A DNA stretch of 54,253 bases from Deltaproteobacteria bacterium (GTDB lineage Bacteria > Myxococcota_A > Polyangia > Polyangiales > Sandaracinaceae). The first letter of the stretch is position 1, and each line of letters opens with the position of its first letter. Both the position numbers and the translations under genes were made by a program. A model generated the notes under the pieces. That model had not been told where the DNA came from. It saw only the letters and a program-made list of their open reading frames with translations, and did no database searches. The stretch lies in NCBI GenBank assembly GCA_017303575.1, contig JAFLCL010000028.1, positions 1 to 54,253 on the forward strand. Direction: 5' to 3'. Shown one piece after another: positions 24,565 to 33,927 of this stretch.

Positions 24565-24585
24565 CAAGCCCGACGAGCGGGCTTG
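24565..24585. terminator. Hairpin CAAGCCCG/CGGGCTTG
   Basis: A perfect 8-bp stem with loop ACGAG is followed by GTTCG rather than a T-run. It could act as a terminator or attenuator; function is inferred from the fold. Confidence 0.45.
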
Positions 24586-24621
24586 GTTCGCTGGCCGATC
24601 TGTTCGGTGCGTCCGACATCG

Positions 24622-24638
24622 GGAACCGCAGCGGTTCC
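24622..24638. promoter_or_regulatory. 17-bp perfect palindrome GGAACCGC-A-GCGGTTCC
   Basis: The near-continuous symmetry with a single central base is more like a dimeric regulator operator than a terminator. It lies about 140 bp upstream of the metzincin lipoprotein gene. Confidence 0.45.
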
Positions 24639-24775
24639 ACGCGGAATTGCCTAGAATTTGCGCGATTTCGGCACATGGGACAGGGGAGGTCGGCGTGGGC
24701 GTACCCAGTGACGCCGTCGATCAGGGGCTCAGAGTGGTCTCCGAGGTCGGCACGGCCGTTGCGCTAGGGGCGGCC

Positions 24776-26410
24776 ATGCGCACCACGTTCTCGTTCCTCA
24801 CCGCCCTGACCCTCGGCCCCGTCGTCCTCGTCGGATGCGAAGGTCAGCTGATGTCCCGCGAGATGCCCGGGGCCGATGCAGGTGTCGCGGCGTCCGATGC
24901 ACCGTACGCGCCCGGCGCCGACGCTGTCTCGCTCGGCAACGACGCGTACCTCTACATCGAGCCTGGACGCGATGCGGCGCTCGCGAGCGCCGATGCGTAC
25001 GCCGCGTCGCCCGATGCCTGGGTCGCGCCGATGCCCGACGCGTACGTGCCTCCTGCGACGGGGCTCCTCGCGGACGACCTCGCGATCACGCGCGTCGATC
25101 TCTTCCAGACCGTGCGTGTGCCGCTGGTGCGCGACGGCGTGAGCGCGGATCGTGAGGGCCTGCCCGTGGTGCGTGGGCGCGATGCGCTCGTGCGTATCCA
25201 CGTCGAGGATCTCGCCGGGTACTCGGCGCACGAGGTCACGGCGGTCGTCGAGATCGAGAACGACCTCGGTGTCGCCCGCTTCACCGACTCGCGCACGCTC
25301 GAGCTGCCCTCGACCGACTCGAACCCCGACAGCGTGTTCGGTGTGCGGGTGCCCGCGACGGCGGTGGCGCTCGGTGCGCGCTACCGCGTGCGGCTCGAGG
25401 TCGCGGAGAACGGCGTCGCGACCGCGCCCGAGGCCGTGTATCCCGCGAGCGGCTTCGATGACCTCGACGTCGTCGAGACCGGTCGTCCCGTCTTCGTGCT
25501 CGTGCCGTTCCGCTACGACACCGATGGATCGGGCCGCCTGCCCGAGGTGGGCGAGGTCCAGCTCGCGCGCATCCGCGACGAGCTCACCGCGCGCTTTCCC
25601 TACGCCGACGTGGAGATCCGCGTACACGAGGTCGTGTCATGGTCGCGCTCGAACCGCTACACGGGCAGCGTCGACTGGGGCGCTGTGAACGCGCGCCTGA
25701 TCTCGATGCGCGACGACGAGGGCGCGCCGGAGTCGGAGTATTGGTACGGCCTCATGGCGCCCGATCGCACGCGCTCCTCCTACTGCGCGCGCACCACGAG
25801 CTGCGTCACGGGACAGGCGTACGTCGCCACGCTGCGCGGCTCTCGCGTGGGCTCGGGCGTGGGCTTCGCCGATCTCGACAGCGTCGCGACGCTCGCGCAC
25901 GAGCTCGGTCACGAGCACGGCCGCTCTCACAGTCCGTGTGGGACGAGCTCGAGCGACGACGACTATCCGTACTCGAGCGGCCGCGTGGGCGTGTGGGGCT
26001 GGGATCGTCGCAGCGGTGCGTTCCACGATCCGGCCACGGCGAGCGACATGATGGGCTACTGCAGCCGACAGTGGATCAGCGACTACACGTACCGCGAGAT
26101 GTACGAGCGACAGATGGCGATGCGCGCGCTCGGCTGGCCCACGGTCGGTGCGGCCATCGCGCGTCGCTTCGTGACGGTGGAGGACGGCGTCGTCTCTTGG
26201 GGTGAGCGCGCGTCGCTGCGTCGCCTGCCCGGTGAGCGCGCGGTCGGCACGTACCTCGACGCGCGAGGTCGCGCGATCGAGAGCGTCGAGGTGTCGCGCC
26301 TCGACTTCGCCGAGGGTGAAGGGCACACGTGGGTCGTGCCGGACGCGGCGCCCGTCGGTGCCGTGGAGCTCGTGGCTGGTGACGACCGAATCGCGCTCGA
26401 GGCCCCGTGA
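24776..26410 (+). CDS. Metzincin-type zinc metalloprotease lipoprotein
   Basis: The protein has 544 residues. The signal peptide ends VVLVGC. A low-complexity linker (about 25-95) has regularly spaced Asp-Ala pairs (SDAPYAPGADA, DAYAASPDAW). The catalytic domain contains HELGHEHGRSH from residue 375, an exact HExxHxxGxxH zinc motif. SDMMGYC about 50 residues later matches the Met-turn of metzincins. Cysteines around the site (SYCARTTSC, SPCG, GYC) may be disulfide-bonded. The C-terminal ~110 residues are beta-rich. It should act in the envelope or at the cell surface. Twelve bases after its stop, a sigma-54 activator gene begins on the same strand. Confidence 0.87.
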   Translation: MRTTFSFLTALTLGPVVLVGCEGQLMSREMPGADAGVAASDAPYAPGADAVSLGNDAYLYIEPGRDAALASADAYAASPDAWVAPMPDAYVPPATGLLADDLAITRVDLFQTVRVPLVRDGVSADREGLPVVRGRDALVRIHVEDLAGYSAHEVTAVVEIENDLGVARFTDSRTLELPSTDSNPDSVFGVRVPATAVALGARYRVRLEVAENGVATAPEAVYPASGFDDLDVVETGRPVFVLVPFRYDTDGSGRLPEVGEVQLARIRDELTARFPYADVEIRVHEVVSWSRSNRYTGSVDWGAVNARLISMRDDEGAPESEYWYGLMAPDRTRSSYCARTTSCVTGQAYVATLRGSRVGSGVGFADLDSVATLAHELGHEHGRSHSPCGTSSSDDDYPYSSGRVGVWGWDRRSGAFHDPATASDMMGYCSRQWISDYTYREMYERQMAMRALGWPTVGAAIARRFVTVEDGVVSWGERASLRRLPGERAVGTYLDARGRAIESVEVSRLDFAEGEGHTWVVPDAAPVGAVELVAGDDRIALEAP

Positions 26411-26422
26411 TAGCGTGACCGC
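26411..26422 (+). promoter_or_regulatory. -10-like TAGCGT before the sigma-54 activator start
   Basis: TAGCGT (26411-26416) directly follows the TGA of the metzincin gene and lies six bases before the GTG start. Confidence 0.5.
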
Positions 26423-27439
<1,017 letters not shown>

Positions 27440-27469
27440 GGCTCAGTGTTTCTCGCGCCTTCGGCGCGG

Positions 27470-27488
27470 CCGGGGGCTCGACCCCCGG
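27470..27488. repeat. Hairpin CCGGGGG/CCCCCGG
   Basis: A perfect 7-bp stem with loop CTCGA, 31 bp after the sigma-54 activator stop. First of three palindromes in the gap between convergent genes. Confidence 0.6.
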
Positions 27489-27538
27489 AACCCCCATCGC
27501 TCCATCGTCGCGGCGCTCCTCCATCGCTCGCGCCTCAT

Positions 27539-27557
27539 GGGGGACGCAGCGTCCCCC
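27539..27557. repeat. 19-bp palindrome GGGGGACGC-A-GCGTCCCCC
   Basis: Nine perfect base pairs around one base. It resembles extragenic palindromic elements of GC-rich genomes. Confidence 0.6.
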
Positions 27558-27565
27558 GCCGGCCG

Positions 27566-27582
27566 GCTCCCCCAAAGGGAGC
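27566..27582. repeat. Hairpin GCTCCC/GGGAGC
   Basis: A 6-bp stem with loop CCAAA, nine bases after the 19-bp palindrome. With the two others it may serve as a bidirectional terminator. Confidence 0.5.
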
Positions 27583-27610
27583 GGGCGTGCCGCGGGGCGA
27601 TTCGACCCCG

Positions 27611-29839
27611 TCAGCGGGGATCGACGGGCAGGTGACCGATCGAGTCCGGCAGCGCCCAGCCGAACATCGCGCCGCCCGTCTCGACGGGAGACGCGATCAC
27701 CTCGAGCGTGGCAGTGCCGAGCGGATCGTCGTGCCAGTAGACGCGACCCGTGTCTTCGCTCGAGGTCGAGTTCCAGCGATGCGCGCTGGAGATCAGCTCG
27801 CCGCGGCCGTCGCCGTCGCCGTCGATCACGGCCACCGATCGTCCGTAGGTCATGAACTCCTGCTCGACGTCGGCGTGGAGCTGCACCGGCGTGCCGAAGC
27901 TGCCGTCGCCGACGCCGGGATGGACGATGACGACGCCCGTGTCGCGAACGCCCGTGCCATCGTCGATCGCGGGCTCGGGCAGGACGATGTCGATGTGGCC
28001 ATCGGCGTCGACGTCGCCCGCGGCGATCGACCAACCTGCGTGCACGTAGTTGTAGCCCTCGCTGCGCGCGAGGGTCGCGAGCACACGTGCGCTCGCGACA
28101 CCGTCGGACGCTCCGCCGAACACGTACGCACGGCCCTCGTCCGAGTCGGAGACCACCGAGAAGTCTTCATACGGTGAGCCCACGACGACGTCGGCGTAGC
28201 CGTCCTCGTTCACGTCGCCTGCACCCGAGATCGCGTAGCCGAAGTACGTGTAGCTGTCGCTCGCGCCCGTGAGCGCGATGGGAGCGCTCGGCGTTGCCAT
28301 GCGGACGATCCACGCGCGTCCCCGGTCCGTCCCACCGACGTCCGAGAAGGGCGCACCGATCGCCACGTCACACGCGCCGTCACCGTCGACGTCGTACGCC
28401 GGCGCCACGACCATGCCGAAGCGGCTGCTCGCGCTCGCCTCGGGATCGACGAAGGTCGCTGACGGCGCGGAGAGGACGACGCTCGTGGGGTCACCATGGA
28501 ACAAGTACGCGCGACCCACGAGACCCTCGCGCGCGGCGCCCACGAGCACGTCGCGGAAGCCATCGCCGTCGGTGTCGTCGACGACCGCGACGCTCACGCC
28601 GAAGCCGCGCGACCACGCGCCGTCGGGCGCTGTGATCGTGAGGGCGCTCGACACGTCGAGGCCCGTGGTCGCGTCACCCCGCAGCACGATCACCGCGCCC
28701 GCCGTGGTGCCGTCGTCCTCGACGCTCGAGGCGGAGACGACGGCGTCCGCGAGGCCGTCGCCGTCGAGATCACCGAGCGAGATCGCGTGACCGAGCCACG
28801 CGCCCGCGCCGCGCGGAGGGATGGCGAGGCGCGACACCGACGCGAACGGCGCGCTCGCGTCCCCGCGCGTGAGGTACACGGCGCCAGCGTCGGTCGCGTC
28901 GCCGTCTTCGCCCGGCGCGCCGATCACGAGATCGCCCCGTCCGTCGCCGTCGACGTCGTGACGATCACGACCGACGTCCATCCATCGCACCTCCGGCGAC
29001 CACGGCCCGCACATGCCTCCTGCGTCGCACGCGCGCACGCGCCAGTGCACGCGCGCCGCGGTCGTGACGAGGTCCTCGGTCGGCACGAAGGTCCATGCGC
29101 CCGAGGCGCGCGCGCTCGAGGTCGACGTGATCATGCGGCCTCGCGCGAAATCGCACGCGCTCGGCGGTCCAGCGGCGCACCCGTCGTCGACCTGCACCTC
29201 GTAGCGGGCCGCGCCCGACACGCGCTCCCACGCGAAGCGCGGGCGCAGCGGCGCGCGCGTGACCCCGCCACTGCTCGCGTGGATGCTGCCGCTCGCGAAC
29301 CCGTTCCACGGTGCGATCAATCGCGGTGGAGGCAGGCCCAGACCACCGCCGTCGAACGACGCATCCGGCGTCTCGATCACGAACGCATCCTCGCCGCTGG
29401 CGTCGTTGCCAGCGTCTCGCTCGCCCGTGCAGCGCCCCTCCGCGCAGTCGACGCAGATCGGTGGCGAAGGTGCGAGCTCGACCAGCACCGTACGAACGAC
29501 CGATCCCGGATCTCGAGGCAACGTCACGTCCTCGCAGCCGCTCGCGATGACGACGCAGCTCGCGTCGCGCGCGGTGGCCGCGAAGGCGTACGTGCCCTCG
29601 GCGAGCGTCGGCACGCGAGGCACCGTGCCTCCGAGCGATGGCTCGGCCGTGTAGATGCGCTCGCCCATCTCTGCGCAGGTTCCGAGGCGGATCTCGGCGC
29701 GCACGAGCACGATGCGATCGCGCACGGCGTCGTCGGCGATGTCGAGCTCCCAGCGCAGACCACGCTGCTCGAGGCAGCCCGCCGCGAGCGCGCTCGTGAG
29801 CACGAACATCGAGGCGGCGCAGACGTGCGAGCGCGACAT
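27611..29839 (-). CDS. FG-GAP repeat (integrin alpha-like) lipoprotein
   Basis: The protein has 742 residues. The signal peptide ends LAAGC. The N-terminal ~280 residues are beta-rich with cysteine pairs (CVDCAEGRC, CDAGGMCG). About seven FG-GAP/EF-type repeats follow, each with DxDGDGxxD and a hydrophobic strand (DVDGDGRGDLVIGAPGEDG, DLDGDGLADAVVSAS, DTDGDGFRDVLVGA and so on). These are expected to form a calcium-binding propeller at the cell surface. The ATG at 29839 overlaps the TGA of the upstream TPR-like gene (TGATG), so they are coupled. Adhesion or carbohydrate binding is likely. Confidence 0.9.
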   Translation of the reverse strand: MSRSHVCAASMFVLTSALAAGCLEQRGLRWELDIADDAVRDRIVLVRAEIRLGTCAEMGERIYTAEPSLGGTVPRVPTLAEGTYAFAATARDASCVVIASGCEDVTLPRDPGSVVRTVLVELAPSPPICVDCAEGRCTGERDAGNDASGEDAFVIETPDASFDGGGLGLPPPRLIAPWNGFASGSIHASSGGVTRAPLRPRFAWERVSGAARYEVQVDDGCAAGPPSACDFARGRMITSTSSARASGAWTFVPTEDLVTTAARVHWRVRACDAGGMCGPWSPEVRWMDVGRDRHDVDGDGRGDLVIGAPGEDGDATDAGAVYLTRGDASAPFASVSRLAIPPRGAGAWLGHAISLGDLDGDGLADAVVSASSVEDDGTTAGAVIVLRGDATTGLDVSSALTITAPDGAWSRGFGVSVAVVDDTDGDGFRDVLVGAAREGLVGRAYLFHGDPTSVVLSAPSATFVDPEASASSRFGMVVAPAYDVDGDGACDVAIGAPFSDVGGTDRGRAWIVRMATPSAPIALTGASDSYTYFGYAISGAGDVNEDGYADVVVGSPYEDFSVVSDSDEGRAYVFGGASDGVASARVLATLARSEGYNYVHAGWSIAAGDVDADGHIDIVLPEPAIDDGTGVRDTGVVIVHPGVGDGSFGTPVQLHADVEQEFMTYGRSVAVIDGDGDGRGELISSAHRWNSTSSEDTGRVYWHDDPLGTATLEVIASPVETGGAMFGWALPDSIGHLPVDPR

Positions 29840-30585
29840 CAGAACCGCAGCGCTCCGAGCACGGGGCCCTCCACGACTGTCTCGACCGTGGGATCGATCG
29901 CGACCACCACCACCGCGATCACGGCGCCCGCGACCGCGAGACCGATGCCGCTTCCGACCAGCGCCCAGAGGAGGGTGTCGTCCGTGCCGCCGGGCATCGT
30001 CGTCGTGCCTCGCGCGGTGGCCACGCCCGCGCTGGCAGGACCGACGGCGCGCGCCTCCCACTCGATGCGCGTGCCCGGCGCTGCGCTCAGCACCAGCGTG
30101 CGGTCGACGATGATCTGCCAGTCGCCACCTTCGGCGCGTGCGCGCAGCTCGATGCGACGCACGACGTGCTCCGGATCGTCGGGCACCTCGGCCTCGAGTC
30201 GGAACGCGCCGTCGGCGGTGCTCGATCGCGCGCGCAGCTCGGGCGCGTGCGCGCCCTCCACGAGATCGGCGAAGCGCGCGCGCAGGACCGGCGGGACCTC
30301 GCGACCGAGCGCGTGATCGGGCGCGATCCACGCGAGCGCACGCAGGGTTCGCTCGGCGCCCGGCTCGTCACCGATCGCGCGCTGGGCGAGGGCCCGCAGC
30401 TCGAGCGCGTCGAGCAGCTCGTCGCGCGTCAGCGAGCCTTCGCGCTCGAGACGCTCTTCCTCGGCGAGCAGGCCTTCGAAATCACCCTCCGCGTAGCGCG
30501 CGCGCACCGTCTCGAGCGGAGCTTGCGCGTGGACGACGGCGGTGAACGTCGAGAAGACGAGCGCCAACAGGCAGACGCGCAGCAT
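29839..30585 (-). CDS. Secreted TPR-like protein with C-terminal membrane helix
   Basis: The protein has 248 residues. A signal peptide (MLRVCLLALVFSTFTAVVHA-QAP) is followed by a helical, TPR-like N-terminal half (ARYAEGDFEGLLAEEERL, LRALAWIAPDHALG), a beta-rich part, and a C-terminal membrane helix (LLWALVGSGIGLAVAGAVIAVVVVAI). The same architecture occurs at 52769-53638. It is coupled to the FG-GAP lipoprotein by TGATG, and the two probably form an envelope complex. TATCGT lies nine bases before the ATG. Confidence 0.78.
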   Translation of the reverse strand: MLRVCLLALVFSTFTAVVHAQAPLETVRARYAEGDFEGLLAEEERLEREGSLTRDELLDALELRALAQRAIGDEPGAERTLRALAWIAPDHALGREVPPVLRARFADLVEGAHAPELRARSSTADGAFRLEAEVPDDPEHVVRRIELRARAEGGDWQIIVDRTLVLSAAPGTRIEWEARAVGPASAGVATARGTTTMPGGTDDTLLWALVGSGIGLAVAGAVIAVVVVAIDPTVETVVEGPVLGALRF

Positions 30586-30600
30586 GAGCGCCGCACGATA
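30586..30600 (-). promoter_or_regulatory. -10-like TATCGT before the TPR-like gene
   Basis: Minus-strand TATCGT (30595-30600), nine bases before the ATG at 30585. It is back to back with the kinase's TAGACT 25 bp away. Confidence 0.5.
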
Positions 30601-30625
30601 CCAGCGGCCGTGCGCGCGCGTGCGA

Positions 30626-30639
30626 TAGACTCGCCTTCC
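30626..30639 (+). promoter_or_regulatory. -10-like TAGACT before the kinase TTG start
   Basis: TAGACT (30626-30631) and an eight-base spacer precede TTG at 30640. This supports TTG over the in-frame GTG at 30610, which would lie upstream of the element. Confidence 0.45.
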
Positions 30640-32547
30640 TTGGCGCAGCCGCATCGCATCGAGGTCCCGGAAGACGTGCACGACTCGGCGATCGTCCGGG
30701 TCGATCCGTCCGAGCAGATCACGATCGGCCGCTACGAGATCCGCTACCACGTGGCCTCCGGTGGCATGGCGAGCGTGTTCCTCGCGCGGGCCGTGGGACC
30801 TGCGGGCTTCACGCGACCGGTGGCGCTCAAGCGCATGCACCCGCACCTCGCGCGACGTCGCGAGTTCGCGCTGATGTTCCTCGACGAGGCGCGCATCGCG
30901 GCGCGCATCAACCACCCGAACGTCTGCGCGATCCACGACTTCGGCGAAGACGACGGCGCCTACTTCATCGCCATGGAGTACCTCGCGGGCGTACCGCTCA
31001 TCCGCCTCATGAACGCGCTCCTGCGCGAGGAGCGCGCGGGTCGCTCGCGGTCCGACGACCCGACCTGGTTCGCGCTCGCGGCGCGCATCGTCGCGGACGC
31101 GGCCTCGGGGCTGCACGCGGCGCACGAGCTGAAGGACGAGTCGGGCCAGCCGATGCTGGTCGTGCACCGCGACGTCTCGCCGCAGAACCTCTTCATCACC
31201 TTCGACGGCGCGGTGAAGGTCGTGGACTTCGGCATCGCGCTCGCGCGCGACCGCTTCCAGGAGACGCAGACGGGCACGCTGAAGGGCAAGCTCGGCTACA
31301 TGGCGCCCGAGCAGGCCGCCTCGGGCCCCGTCGATCGGCGCGCCGACGTGTGGGCGCTCGGGGTGTGCCTCTGGGAGATGCTCGTGGGCGCGCGACTCTT
31401 CCATCGGAACAGCCCCATGGAGACGCTCAAGGCCGTCGGCGAAGAGGCGATCCCGACACCCTCGTCGCGCCGCGCGTCGGTGCCGAAGGAGCTCGACGCG
31501 ATCGTGATGCGGGCCCTCTCGCGGACGCCCGCCGATCGGCACGCGACGGCGCGTGATCTCTCCCGCGAGCTCGAGGCATTCGTGCGCAAGGGCGGCGAGG
31601 CGACGGGCCTCTCGGATCTCGCCGAGTGGATGACGCCGCTCTTCGCGGAAGAGCGCGCGCACAAGAGCGACATCGTCCACACGCTGCTGCACGGCCAGAC
31701 TGACGAGGGGCCCGACGACTCGACGGAGCTCCGCGTGAAGAGCGCGACGCGCACCGCCACCGATGCGGCGCTCGCGACACGCCAGTCACCCGACGAGCGA
31801 GCGCGTCCGGGCAGCGTGACGGCGTCGATGCCCAACCTCGAGAGCCCGCGCGTGGCGGAGCTCGACACAGCACCGCTGCTCACCAAGCCGGAGCCGCCGA
31901 CGGTGAAGGTCGACGCGCTGTGGTTCGACGAGCCCGCCGCGCCGAAATCCCATCCTGCGCGCTGGCGCGTCCTCGTGGGCGCGGTCGCTTCGCTCGCTGC
32001 GCTCGGTGTCGTGATCGGCGGTGTCCTCTGGTGGCTCTCGCTCTCGCGCCTCCCTCACGAGCCCTCGTCGCTCACGCTCGCGACGACGCCCACGACGCCC
32101 CCGCCGACCTCGGCGCCACCGTCCACCGTCGGCTCGAGCGCACCGAGCACGGTCGCGTCGCCGTCGACCTCGACGGATCCTTCGATCGCGACGGCCACTG
32201 CCGACCTCTCGGCGCCTGCCGATCCACCGGGCACCACCTCGGTCTCGTCCGTGCCCGGGCGTGGCCGTCGCGATCGCGCGCGCCTGCCCACGACCGTCAC
32301 GCCGTCGTCGTCGACGACGAGCACGAGCGCAGCAGCGTCGTCGGTGGGCTGGGTCAGCGTCGCTGCGGTCGGTGGATGGGGCGAGGTGTGGGAAGGCAGC
32401 CGACGTCTCGGACAGACGCCGCTTCGCGTGCAGCTCTCGGCGGGAGATCACGTGCTGCGTGTGGTGCCCGAGACCGGGGACGAGCGGCGCATGCCAGTCA
32501 CCGTGGTCGAGGGCGAGACACGACGCGTGGTCGTGAGCCTCGAGTAG
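30640..32547 (+). CDS. Membrane-anchored Ser/Thr protein kinase (Hanks type)
   Basis: The protein has about 635 residues. The kinase domain starts near residue 29 (GRYEIRYHVASGGMASVFLA, Lys64 in VALKRM). It has HRDVSPQN (about 175-182), DFG in VVDFGIA (about 195), LGYMAPEQ and the ADVWALGVCLWEM helix. A long Ser/Thr/Pro-rich region contains one membrane helix (about 442-464). The extracytoplasmic tail ends in a PEGA-like module (GWGEVWEGSRRLGQTPLRVQL). The start is TTG 30640, chosen because TAGACT lies eight bases before it; GTG 30610 is the alternative. Its stop is five bases from the stop of the convergent FHA/sigma-54 activator. Confidence 0.92.
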   Translation: MAQPHRIEVPEDVHDSAIVRVDPSEQITIGRYEIRYHVASGGMASVFLARAVGPAGFTRPVALKRMHPHLARRREFALMFLDEARIAARINHPNVCAIHDFGEDDGAYFIAMEYLAGVPLIRLMNALLREERAGRSRSDDPTWFALAARIVADAASGLHAAHELKDESGQPMLVVHRDVSPQNLFITFDGAVKVVDFGIALARDRFQETQTGTLKGKLGYMAPEQAASGPVDRRADVWALGVCLWEMLVGARLFHRNSPMETLKAVGEEAIPTPSSRRASVPKELDAIVMRALSRTPADRHATARDLSRELEAFVRKGGEATGLSDLAEWMTPLFAEERAHKSDIVHTLLHGQTDEGPDDSTELRVKSATRTATDAALATRQSPDERARPGSVTASMPNLESPRVAELDTAPLLTKPEPPTVKVDALWFDEPAAPKSHPARWRVLVGAVASLAALGVVIGGVLWWLSLSRLPHEPSSLTLATTPTTPPPTSAPPSTVGSSAPSTVASPSTSTDPSIATATADLSAPADPPGTTSVSSVPGRGRRDRARLPTTVTPSSSTTSTSAAASSVGWVSVAAVGGWGEVWEGSRRLGQTPLRVQLSAGDHVLRVVPETGDERRMPVTVVEGETRRVVVSLE

Positions 32548-32552
32548 CGCGG

Positions 32553-33848
32553 CTACCGGAGGCCGAGCTTGTCGATCATCTCGTGGAGGTGCGCGCGGTT
32601 GAGGCCTGCGCGTCGTGCCGCCTCGGACACGTTGCCTCCGCACGCGTCGAGCAGCGCGCGGAGGTACTGACGCTCGAACGTCTCGAGCCACTCGCGCTTG
32701 GCTTCGTGGAAGTCCACGTCGAGCCGGACGATCGGCAGTCTCGCGCCGGCGTCGGGCTTTCCCGTCTCGCCGGTGCCGAGCGCGAGCGCGCGCCGCACGT
32801 AGCTCCGGAGCTCGCGCACGTTCCCTGGCCACTGGTAGCCGCTGCGTCCCGCGACCTCGCGCTCGACCGCTTCGATCACCGTCGAGTCGCGCACGCCGGC
32901 CTCGACCGCGAGCTCGCGCGCGAGCGCGATCGCATCGCGACCTCGCTCGCGCAGCGCGGGCACGCGGAGCTCGATGACGCCGAGGCGGTGCAAGAGATCT
33001 TCGCGGAACGAGCCCTCGTTCACACGACGCTCGAGGTCTGCGCTCGTCAGCGCGATCACGCGCACGTCCACGCTCCGGTAGCGTGAGTCGCCGACGCGAC
33101 GGACCTCGCTCCGATCGAGCGCGCGGAGGAGGCGTGTCTGGAGCTCGAGCGGCAGCTCCGCGATCTCGTCGATCAACAAGGTCCCGCCGCTCGCGCGCTC
33201 GAAGACGCCGGGCCGCTCCCCGTCGGCCCCCGTGAACGCGCCGCGCACGTAGCCGAAGAGCTCGACGTCCGCGACGCTGCTCGTGAGCCCCGCGCAGTCG
33301 AGCACCACGAGCGGTCCCGCGCGCCGCGGCCCGCCCGCGTGGAGCGCGCGCGCGAGCAGCTCCTTGCCCGAGCCCGACTCGCCGCGCACGAGCACCGGGC
33401 TCTCGAGGGACGCGACGTGGGCCGCGAGGCCGAACAGATCCTGCATCGGCACGCTCGCGCCGAAGAGCTCGCCGAAGCGATCGCCGCCGAGCCAGCGCAC
33501 CCGCTTGCGTCGCTCGCGTGCGATCGTGATCTCGATCGTGCTCGCGCCGACCTGCACGCGCGTGCCGGGCGCGAGCAAGGCGTCGAGCACGAGCGTGCCC
33601 GCGACGCGACAGCCGTTCTTGCTGCCCAGATCTCGCAGACGCACGAGGCCGCGCTCGTGCGACAGCTCGCAGTGGAGGCGCGAGATCGTCGGATCGGCCA
33701 CCACGAGGCTCGCTGCGGCGCCGCTGCCGAGGACCGCATGGGGATCAACGAACGCGTGCTCGGCGCCCGTCGCAGGGCCGCCCACCACGCGGATCTTCCC
33801 GACCGCAGCCTCTGCCTCTTCGAGCACCCACGTGTCGGTCGAGCTCAC
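32553..33848 (-). CDS. FHA-domain sigma-54-dependent activator
   Basis: The protein has 431 residues. An N-terminal FHA domain (about 18-110) has SRLHC (56-60) and GSKNG (75-79) for phosphothreonine binding. The AAA+ domain follows: Walker A GESGSGKE (156-163), GAFTGA (203-208), LLIDEIAELP and WPGNVREL. A Fis-like helix-turn-helix ends the protein (NVSEAARRAGLNRAHLHEMIDKLGLR). FHA activators respond to Ser/Thr kinases in Myxococcota, and the convergent neighbour is such a kinase, so they may form one pathway. GTG at 33848 follows TATCGT by eight bases. Confidence 0.93.
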   Translation of the reverse strand: MSSTDTWVLEEAEAAVGKIRVVGGPATGAEHAFVDPHAVLGSGAAASLVVADPTISRLHCELSHERGLVRLRDLGSKNGCRVAGTLVLDALLAPGTRVQVGASTIEITIARERRKRVRWLGGDRFGELFGASVPMQDLFGLAAHVASLESPVLVRGESGSGKELLARALHAGGPRRAGPLVVLDCAGLTSSVADVELFGYVRGAFTGADGERPGVFERASGGTLLIDEIAELPLELQTRLLRALDRSEVRRVGDSRYRSVDVRVIALTSADLERRVNEGSFREDLLHRLGVIELRVPALRERGRDAIALARELAVEAGVRDSTVIEAVEREVAGRSGYQWPGNVRELRSYVRRALALGTGETGKPDAGARLPIVRLDVDFHEAKREWLETFERQYLRALLDACGGNVSEAARRAGLNRAHLHEMIDKLGLR

Positions 33849-33862
33849 GCGACGCGACGATA
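33849..33862 (-). promoter_or_regulatory. -10-like TATCGT before the FHA activator
   Basis: Minus-strand TATCGT (33857-33862), eight bases before GTG 33848; no Shine-Dalgarno. Confidence 0.5.
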
Positions 33863-33911
33863 GCGCGGCACGTCGGCTCGGGTCGCCCTCGCGGACGCGC
33901 GGCGCCGAGGC

Positions 33912-33927
33912 TAGGCTCCGCGCCGTC
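33912..33927 (+). promoter_or_regulatory. -10-like TAGGCT before the methyltransferase
   Basis: TAGGCT (33912-33917) lies ten bases before ATG 33928. The spacer is longer than at most other starts here. Confidence 0.4.

Larger units (their letters stand above)
24446..24775. other. 330-bp intergenic region with three perfect inverted repeats
   Basis: No protein frame with convincing codon use is present. The region holds three consecutive stem-loops, listed separately, and a weak TAGGGG five bases before the downstream ATG. Confidence 0.6.

Noticed and set aside
28496..30316. 600-codon plus-strand open frame
   Set aside because: Antisense of the FG-GAP lipoprotein and TPR-like gene; GC-rich genomes leave such frames open by codon bias.
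30610..30639. GTG at 30610 as kinase start
   Set aside because: It lies upstream of the TAGACT element, which better supports the TTG at 30640; kept only as an alternative.
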